Part shown: positions 59,272 to 64,000 of the stretch, piece after piece
Layout: each line of letters starts with the position of its first letter
Position numbering within the stretch: the stretch's first letter is position 1
Source: Ruminococcus sp.
Lineage (GTDB): Bacteria; Bacillota; Clostridia; Oscillospirales; Ruminococcaceae
Direction of reading: 5' to 3'
Length of the DNA stretch: 64,000 bases
Assembly: GCA_024697545.1 (NCBI GenBank)
Contig: JAILFN010000103.1
Span: forward strand, 25,368-89,367
The notes under the pieces: model-generated
Seen by the model: the letters and a program-made list of their open reading frames with translations, nothing else
What the model was told of the DNA's origin: nothing
The model's database searches: none
Position numbers and translations under genes: made by a program

Positions 59272-59574
59272 TCATTCCCGTCCGTCGATCCGAGCCAGCA
59301 GCTCACCGTAAAGCTTTAATCTGGTCGCCGTAGCCGTGCTGATGCCCTCTACCCTGCAAAGCTCATCTATCGGCGCCGACAGCACCCCTTCAATGCTCCC
59401 GAAGGTCTCAGCCAGCCGATGCGCGGTCATATTGGTATCCCTCTGCGGGATGCAGTTGAACAAAATTATCTCAAGAAGCTCGTGCGGATAATAATTGTCA
59501 AAGCTGCAATCGTTGTTTCTGAAGCGGCAGAGAGCGCGCTTGCGATGATGCTTGTGAGGATTGTTTGCAGACAC
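59272..59574 (-). CDS. Truncated RadC-like protein (N-terminal helix-hairpin-helix part only)
   Basis: 100 residues. The segment YYPHELLEIILFNCIPQRDTN, AHRLAETFGSIEGVLSAP and ELCRVEGISTATATRLKLYG is the N-terminal part of RadC/UPF0758 proteins. Full RadC has a further ~120 residues with a JAB/MPN metal site (HxH...D), which are absent here: the stop falls immediately after the helix-hairpin-helix. The gene has a good ribosome site (AAAGGAG before GTG 59574) and its own promoter, so it seems to be an expressed short form, not a simple decay product. It lies next to the element boundary. Confidence 0.8.
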   Translation of the reverse strand: MSANNPHKHHRKRALCRFRNNDCSFDNYYPHELLEIILFNCIPQRDTNMTAHRLAETFGSIEGVLSAPIDELCRVEGISTATATRLKLYGELLARIDGRE

Positions 59575-59631
59575 AGGCAGGCTCCTTTCTGTGATAGTTC
59601 CGTTCTTTGCAGGACAGCTTATACTATTATT

Positions 59632-59660
59632 ATTGTAGCACGATTTTGTATATTTGTCAA
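59632..59660 (-). promoter_or_regulatory. Promoter of the short radC-like gene
   Basis: Minus strand TTGACA (59655-59660), 17-base spacer, TACAAT (59632-59637), 57 bases before the GTG start. Confidence 0.8.
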
Positions 59661-59699
59661 ATTTACATCTCACTCAAGGAAATACCGGGCTATCAAGAT

Positions 59700-59725
59700 G
59701 AAAAAGGCGGCACCGAGCCGCCTTT
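59700..59725. terminator. Hairpin terminator upstream of the radC-like gene
   Basis: AAAAAGGCGGC and GCCGCCTTT form a stem with A5 and T3 flanks; on the minus strand it is followed by TTTTT. It closes transcription coming from the tRNA side. Confidence 0.7.
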
Positions 59726-59747
59726 CAGTTATTCTCAAATAAAAAAA

Positions 59748-59764
59748 CAACCGCCTATCGGTTG
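59748..59764 (-). terminator. Terminator behind the tRNA-Pro fragment
   Basis: Minus strand CAACCG, loop, CGGTTG, then seven T (59741-59747). It lies about 60 bases after the tRNA 3' end and would have ended the original tRNA-Pro transcript, consistent with the left side being the native chromosomal flank. Confidence 0.8.
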
Positions 59765-59821
59765 AGTAGAGCATACTTGAAAAATATGTTCTACTCAGCC
59801 GATAAGACGGCTGAAATGAAG

Positions 59822-59861
59822 TCGGAGTGACGGGACTTGAACCCACGGCCTCTACCACCCC
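59822..59861 (-). other. 3' half of tRNA-Pro(GGG): attachment-site fragment of an integrated element
   Basis: On the minus strand the sequence runs from the anticodon GGG (59859-59861) through the anticodon stem 3' side GGTAG, the variable loop AGGCC, the T arm (GTGGG TTCAAGT CCCGT) to the acceptor 3' side CACTCCG plus A73. The 5' half is missing: upstream there is no matching CTACC nor a CGGAGTG acceptor. The CCA end is not encoded. Similar halves are left by integrases that recombine within tRNA genes; the intact gene would sit at the far end of the element. The 59865-59979 stretch contains short repeats (TCAGCCGA, GATTCA) but no gene. Confidence 0.8.
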
Positions 59862-59979
59862 AAAAAGAACACATAATTTCACTTCAGCCGAAAAGTAAGA
59901 CAATAAATAGTATATCACAAGATTCATCGTGATTCAAGCTATTTTACCATTTGTTAAGTTTTTAAAGGGAGAAATGTTT

Positions 59980-60192
59980 ATGAAAGCAAGGATAAAAGAA
60001 CCTCGTTTTGCTGTCGGTAAAGAAATATCGGCAGAACGTATATATAGCAGATTACAGCAATCCTGCGGCTTTAGCAGAGCCGAAGCAGAGGAAAACCTGA
60101 GAATCCTTTGTGAAAATGGATTGTGTGTTCGTTCTTCCGAGAATGGATATACAATGCTTGCTACACCTAGCATTATCAGTGATATGAGGTAG
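59980..60192 (+). CDS. Small element protein, winged-helix-like
   Basis: 70 residues. Helical first half (KEISAERIYSRLQQSCGFSRAEAEENLRILC) followed by short strands (GLCVRSSENGYTML) fits a small winged-helix DNA-binding protein. ATG 59980 is preferred to 59974 by spacing from AAAGGGA. It ends 5 bases before repA and is probably a regulator of replication or copy number. Confidence 0.6.
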   Translation: MKARIKEPRFAVGKEISAERIYSRLQQSCGFSRAEAEENLRILCENGLCVRSSENGYTMLATPSIISDMR

Positions 60193-60197
60193 TGATT

Positions 60198-61499
60198 ATG
60201 GCAGATTATGGATATTTCAATATAAACAACATGAATCGGAGACAACCTCGATTCTTTAAGCTGTACAAGTATTTTCTGCTCGATGATTCTTTTGCTGATC
60301 TGAGTAGCGAAGCAAAGATTGCCTATTCCCTCTTTGAGAACAGACATCAGTCCTCTGTTGGCAATCCGTCTTATAAAGATGAAAAAGGATTCTTTATCTT
60401 CTTTTCAAGACAAGAGATCATAGACAGCATGAATTGTTCCGAACATAAGGCAGCAGCAATTATGAAAGAACTTCTTAACTTTGGACTTGTTGAACGCTCT
60501 GCGAAACTTGGTGGTTTTTCCGGCAAGAAAGATTCCGCACAGTATAAGCTGTATGTTAAAGACTACGTTGATTTCATTAAGTCGAAAGCTAAGAAAGAAC
60601 GCACTGGAGAATATGATTCAACGAAAACTCGCGACTTCATCATGATTCCCTTTTCCTTGTTTGATTCAGACAAGGAATTTTTTATTCTCCCGATAAATGT
60701 CAAGATTACATATGCTATGCTGCTTAACCTTTCTCTTATTTCTTTTGACAACGAGAGTTACCACGACGAGGACGGAAATATCTTCGTAAAAATGTCAATT
60801 AAAGATTTACAGACCGTATTTGGCGGTGAGAAAAGGTGTAGTAAGAGTTCAGCTATCAGGTATTTTGATAAGCTGAATGAAGCAGATCTGATAGAGAAAA
60901 AACACATCGGTCAAGAGTTCAGGATATATGTAAAAAACATCTTTGCAGGCAGTGTCAAAACCGACATAACAGATGGTGTCAAAACTGACATAACAGATGG
61001 TGTCAAAACCGACATAACAGGTGGTGTCAAAATTGACATAACAGATGGTGTCAAAACCGACACTTCCCCTTGTATAATTAGAAAAAATAATTATACAAGT
61101 ATAACTAGACAAGAGAAAAGACAATTGGAATTAGACAGCAAACTTCAACCGTCTGACGGCATGACACGCAGCGCATATCGTAAAGAACTTTACGAACGTT
61201 TTGATATCGAGGGTTATAAAGATTTACTTGAAGTCTTAACTAAAGACGATGCGTTAATCTCAAAAAGACTTACAGTCTACAAGGCGTTAATCAATGCTAT
61301 CGTGTGGGCAAGGTTTACTGCTGTAACGCTCAATATCAGCGGTGATGATATAACATCAAGTGACTTCATTACTGCAATTGATTCTCTGACCGATTCAGAG
61401 TTGGAGAGAATCACCGACTGGATAGTTGAGTACAACGTAGACTACAACGTCAACTACTTGCTTACAGCACTGTATGATGAAGCGGTGGTGATGGTATGA
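60198..61499 (+). CDS. repA: Replication initiator, RepA_N family
   Basis: 433 residues. The N-terminal 120 residues match the RepA_N domain of Firmicutes plasmids (FFKLYKYFLLDDSFADLSS, FSRQEIIDSMNCSEHKAAAI, winged helix). The middle contains a second winged-helix-like region, then a Thr/Asp/Val repeat (GVKTDITD five times) coded by DNA repeats, then a basic segment and a C-terminal helical domain similar to that of RepA_N proteins (RSAYRKELYERFDIEGYKDL). It should bind the repeats inside its own gene and start replication of the element in circular form. ATG 60198 is taken because GAGGT is 7 bases upstream; the GTG at 60192 overlaps the previous stop. Confidence 0.85.
   Translation: MADYGYFNINNMNRRQPRFFKLYKYFLLDDSFADLSSEAKIAYSLFENRHQSSVGNPSYKDEKGFFIFFSRQEIIDSMNCSEHKAAAIMKELLNFGLVERSAKLGGFSGKKDSAQYKLYVKDYVDFIKSKAKKERTGEYDSTKTRDFIMIPFSLFDSDKEFFILPINVKITYAMLLNLSLISFDNESYHDEDGNIFVKMSIKDLQTVFGGEKRCSKSSAIRYFDKLNEADLIEKKHIGQEFRIYVKNIFAGSVKTDITDGVKTDITDGVKTDITGGVKIDITDGVKTDTSPCIIRKNNYTSITRQEKRQLELDSKLQPSDGMTRSAYRKELYERFDIEGYKDLLEVLTKDDALISKRLTVYKALINAIVWARFTAVTLNISGDDITSSDFITAIDSLTDSELERITDWIVEYNVDYNVNYLLTALYDEAVVMV
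60953..61063 (+). repeat. Iteron-like 24-base tandem repeats within repA (candidate origin)
   Basis: Four full units and one partial unit begin at 60953, 60977, 61001, 61025 and 61049; each reads TGTCAAAACYGACATAACAG with few changes. In RepA_N plasmids such as pAD1 and pSK41 the replication origin lies in repeats inside the rep gene, so this is probably the element's origin. The repeat unit is a multiple of three, so the frame is kept. Confidence 0.82.
61069..61099. repeat. Perfect AT-rich inverted repeat next to the iterons
   Basis: CTTGTATAATTA (61069-61080), 7-base loop, and its exact complement (61088-61099). Being AT-rich and 5 bases from the repeats, it could help unwind the origin or serve as a loading site, though it also codes in repA. 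Confidence 0.75.
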
Positions 61500-62056
61500 A
61501 GCATACGAAAGACAAGACAGCGTTCTTTGCTTCAACGGACGGTGAGATCGTCTTACTTGACGGCAATGAAAAACTTCTTTGTAAGACGAATCCGAAAGAC
61601 GAAAACTTCAAAAATGCTCTTAATGATGCAGTGAGCAAGACCGACACGATAGTTCATGCCGATCTTGCTCTTTTTACTACACTGTCAAACAGTTTTTCTG
61701 AGGAAAACAGGAAACGATTTGGTCTTGCAAAGAAAGAAATGTCAAAAGGTGGACGAGGAAAGCGACCGTCAGACGATGAAGCATACGCTATGATGACAGG
61801 TATGCCTTATCCCTCAAATGACAGTGAGGACGATGATGAAGAAGAATCGTCAACGGTAATTGAGGATTGCATGAAAGCATTTGCAATTCTTCTCGGTGAA
61901 TATAACAAGAAGAATATGCTTAAAAAGCAGAGCCTTGAAAAAGCACTTGATTACTACGGCATTGAGATTGACGGAGATCTGTCAACGGCAGAAGTTACGG
62001 CTGCTGCCGTTAAACAGGTATGGGACACAATGAACCCTTTCTATTATTCTGAATGA
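61496..62056 (+). CDS. Element protein of unknown function
   Basis: 186 residues; starts in the repA stop (ATGA overlap). First half mixed alpha/beta with a charged linker (SNDSEDDDEEESS, about 111-123), then helices (IEDCMKAFAILLGEYNKKNM). Not recognised. Coupling with repA suggests a role in replication or copy control. No ribosome site of its own is obvious. Confidence 0.65.
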   Translation: MKHTKDKTAFFASTDGEIVLLDGNEKLLCKTNPKDENFKNALNDAVSKTDTIVHADLALFTTLSNSFSEENRKRFGLAKKEMSKGGRGKRPSDDEAYAMMTGMPYPSNDSEDDDEEESSTVIEDCMKAFAILLGEYNKKNMLKKQSLEKALDYYGIEIDGDLSTAEVTAAAVKQVWDTMNPFYYSE

Positions 62057-62104
62057 TATGGAATAGCATTCATCTTATTTATTTTCCCTTTAATATACAT
62101 TATT

Positions 62105-62133
62105 AAGCCGTCCATTTGCAAGGTGGGCGGCTT
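62105..62133 (+). terminator. Hairpin at the end of the rep operon
   Basis: AAGCCGTCC (62105-62113) pairs with GGGCGGCTT (62125-62133), one G-U pair, T run short. Probable weak terminator between the rep and par units. Confidence 0.5.
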
Positions 62134-62160
62134 TGATAATGTATAACATTATGCTATCAT
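62133..62160 (+). promoter_or_regulatory. Probable promoter of parAB
   Basis: TTGATA (62133-62138), 16-base spacer, TATCAT (62155-62160). Two perfect inverted repeats follow at 62190-62205 (GGTGGC/GCCACC) and 62232-62262 (GCGGCAGG/CCTGCCGC) before the parA start; one of them may be an operator or a ParB-type site. Confidence 0.45.
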
Positions 62161-62320
62161 ATAAGGCATTTACTGAGAATGGCTTATATGGTGGCATAAG
62201 CCACCCGGTATTCACAGTGATAGCTACACTGGCGGCAGGTATCTTGTTCTTTCGCCTGCCGCACGGATACCGTTATATAATAATGAAAGAACATGATTTA
62301 ATGAAAGGACGGTAATTATT

Positions 62321-63106
62321 ATGAAAATTATCGCAGTTGCAAATCAGAAAGGCGGCGTTGGCAAAACCACGACCGTAATAAACCTCGGTGCGGCTCTCGC
62401 ACTCAAAGGCAGCAAGGTTCTTCTTGTAGACTTCGATCCGCAGGAATCGCTCTCAAACTTCTTCGGAATCTACGGTGCTGATAACAATATCGGCACCGTT
62501 CTCTATTCCACGATCAACAAGCAGGAGATCAACATGAGTGAGTTTGTTGTTCATAATGAACTCAACAACGTTGATATTCTTCCCTCGGAACTGAACACCA
62601 TGAACAGACTTGAAAAGGAAATCATCGGTGTTCGGAGCAAAGAAACAGTTCTCAAGCGTATGTTCAACAGATACGCAGACTTCTTCAATGAGTATGATTA
62701 CATAATCGTTGATTGTCTCGCAAGTCTGAATACCATGCTTGACAATGCTCTGACAGCAAGTGACTATGTTCTGATTCCGTGTCAGTGCGCTCCCCTTTCC
62801 TTTGCCGCAGTTCCTAATCTGATCTTGCAGATCGACGAAGTAAAGGAAGAACTGAATCCTTCACTTTCCGTACTCGGCATAGTAACAACATTCTATGACC
62901 GTTCCAAGAATGGAAACATGACAAAGGAAATGCTCTTTGACAACTACTCTGACTTGATGTTCAGAACGATCATCACACGTTCCGCAGCAGCTTCGGATTC
63001 GGCACTGAAAGAAAAGGCTTGTGTCCTTTCTAACGCAAAGGATAACAAGGTATCAGCCGCATACAAGCAGCTTGCAGATGAAGTGATAAGCAGAGTGAAC
63101 GGATAA
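62321..63106 (+). CDS. parA: ParA-type partition ATPase
   Basis: 261 residues, small form without an N-terminal helix-turn-helix (type Ib/Soj-like). Deviant Walker A KGGVGKTTT (near 10-18), switch-I DFDPQESLSN, Walker B-like DYIIVDCLAS, VLIPCQCAPLSF. It moves DNA cargo by ATP-driven binding to the nucleoid and here should help keep the element during excision or replication. AAAGGACGG precedes the ATG; parB follows 13 bases after the stop. Confidence 0.93.
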   Translation: MKIIAVANQKGGVGKTTTVINLGAALALKGSKVLLVDFDPQESLSNFFGIYGADNNIGTVLYSTINKQEINMSEFVVHNELNNVDILPSELNTMNRLEKEIIGVRSKETVLKRMFNRYADFFNEYDYIIVDCLASLNTMLDNALTASDYVLIPCQCAPLSFAAVPNLILQIDEVKEELNPSLSVLGIVTTFYDRSKNGNMTKEMLFDNYSDLMFRTIITRSAAASDSALKEKACVLSNAKDNKVSAAYKQLADEVISRVNG

Positions 63107-63119
63107 GGAGGTATGACTT

Positions 63120-64000
63120 ATGGATTTTGCAAAGGTAAATAATAAATTTGACGAGCGTAAGAACAATGCAAAGACAATTGATGTTATCATTAACGAAAAT
63201 GCTGTGTCCGATAGTGAAGAACTTCCCATAAATAAGGTAGATGTTTTCGTTGATACTGACGGCAACACTCAGCCTTATGAGATCGACGAAAACAAGGTTG
63301 AAGCACTGAGAATAAGCATAGAGGAACAGGGACAGATAGAGCCTATAATCGTCCGTGAAGTAAAGAACGGACGATATCAGGTGCTTGCAGGACACCATCG
63401 ACTGGCGGCTTGCAAAGCGGCTGAGAAGTCTACAATACTCGCAAGAGTGGTTGAGTGTGATGATTGGAGAGCCTATCAGATAGTAGTTGAATCGAATATC
63501 AAGCACGGCAATCCGAAGCCGAGTGAAATAGCCAAGATACTTATCAACTATAAGCAGAATGCAAAGGAAAACGGAGAAAAGCTGACGAACAAAATGCTTG
63601 CTCCAATGTTCGATATATCGCTAAGGCGTGTGCAGCAGCTTTTTAAGCTGACAAAGCTTGTTAATGATGTTGTTGAACTGATAGATGATGGCTACATTAG
63701 TGTTAACAGCGTTGACGAAATAGCCAATCTGAAAGCAAAGCAGCAGCGTGTACTCGGAGAGTATGTATATCAGCTTGATAAAGCCCTCAATGAGGGCGGT
63801 GTCAAAAAAGCAGTTGCATTTCTTACAGCGGAGCCGCAGTTGACAGTTGAGGAACTGGATGAAAGAATGACTGCAAAGACCGCAAGTAAGAAGTATAAGA
63901 ACGCTGTATTTAACACGGCGTGTGACAATCTTATCCTTGCAGCGAAAATGAAAGAACAGACAGAAGAACAGCTCTCGGAATTGGTAATACATCTTCTTTC
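63120..64000 (+). CDS. parB: ParB-like partition protein (3' end outside window)
   Basis: At least 293 residues; no stop before the window end. ATG 63120 follows a perfect AAGGAGG ribosome site. After a variable N-terminus of about 55 residues come the ParB/Spo0J CTPase motifs GQIEPIIVR and GHHRLAACKAA (GHHR in place of GERR, as in mobile-element ParBs), ESNIKHGNPKPSEIA, and a helix-turn-helix (FDISLRRVQQLFKLTKL). It binds centromere sites and activates ParA. Confidence 0.9.
   Translation, partial: MDFAKVNNKFDERKNNAKTIDVIINENAVSDSEELPINKVDVFVDTDGNTQPYEIDENKVEALRISIEEQGQIEPIIVREVKNGRYQVLAGHHRLAACKAAEKSTILARVVECDDWRAYQIVVESNIKHGNPKPSEIAKILINYKQNAKENGEKLTNKMLAPMFDISLRRVQQLFKLTKLVNDVVELIDDGYISVNSVDEIANLKAKQQRVLGEYVYQLDKALNEGGVKKAVAFLTAEPQLTVEELDERMTAKTASKKYKNAVFNTACDNLILAAKMKEQTEEQLSELVIHLL

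Larger units (their letters stand above)
59822..64000. mobile_element. Left end of an integrated plasmid-like element (continues past the window)
   Basis: From the tRNA half to the end of the window the DNA is richer in A and T (codons such as AAA, GAA, ATT prevail) and encodes RepA_N-type initiator, ParA and ParB with small unknown proteins. None of these is a usual chromosomal gene in this place. The integrase and the other att site are not in the window. It may be an integrative conjugative element or an integrated plasmid. Confidence 0.75.

Noticed and set aside
60953..61063. Tandem repeats considered as a CRISPR array
   Set aside because: Units follow each other without spacers, are 24 bases in frame inside repA and there are no cas genes.
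62133..62315. 60-codon open frame before parA
   Set aside because: It begins in the promoter region, has no ribosome site and overlaps several hairpins that look regulatory.

Overview
The window looks like a chromosome segment of a fibrolytic, Gram-positive anaerobe of the Ruminococcus (Oscillospiraceae) type. The reasons are: anchored plant-glucan hydrolases (GH16 lichenase, GH5-like, GH9), MalF/MalG-type sugar permeases without a dedicated ATPase, a spoIIAA-spoIIAB-sigF operon, many secreted proteins with Ser/Asp linkers and a C-terminal hydrophobic anchor plus Lys tail, and very regular TTGACA-17-TATAAT promoters. Species is not claimed; everything is read from sequence alone.

Layout. 1-3155: end of a surface protein, an orphan sugar-binding lipoprotein and a lichenase lipoprotein. 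3217-8444: GtrA-like membrane protein, then leftward genes for a membrane protein, a histidine phosphatase, a DUF5662 protein and a secreted beta-helix protein. 8656-16750: the most unusual locus, read rightward from one strong promoter: a degenerate EAL protein, a SipW-type secreted cargo candidate, a Ser/His signal peptidase, a membrane-anchored McrB-like AAA+ ATPase, a 1020-residue fusion of a DUF2357-like region, coiled coils and a second Ser/His signal peptidase, and two small proteins. 16763-21863: argS, a GH5-like lipoprotein and a ComEC-like channel with a degenerate C-terminus. 21879-35716: a leftward operon with two MacB/LolD-type ATPases (one carrying an AbrB-like tail), a large solute-binding protein, two permease pairs, an NHL-repeat protein, a Yip1-like protein and a DUF5696 protein. 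35879-37351: spoIIAA-spoIIAB-sigF. 37356-46228: a class A beta-lactamase-like secreted protein, ung, a ClpC-like ATPase, a calcium-type P-ATPase and an anchored unknown. 46259-53300: two surface proteins (NPATG-tailed and BspA-type LRR) and a membrane-anchored GH9 cellulase. 53323-56184: LexA-like repressor, Y-family polymerase and a YolD-like protein, a probable damage-inducible mutagenesis cassette. 56197-59235: queD-queE-folE-queC-queF behind a likely preQ1-I riboswitch with terminator.

At 59822-59861 lies only the 3' half of a tRNA-Pro(GGG). From there to the window end the DNA becomes AT-richer and encodes a RepA_N initiator with iteron-like repeats inside its gene, ParA and ParB: the left end of an integrated plasmid-like element whose other end and integrase lie outside.

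The best candidate for an undescribed system is 8771-16708: a membrane McrB-like motor paired with a DUF2357-like protein that is itself fused to a signal peptidase, next to a second signal peptidase and its likely cargo, suggesting an ATP-driven surface-protein export, processing or assembly machine rather than DNA restriction.
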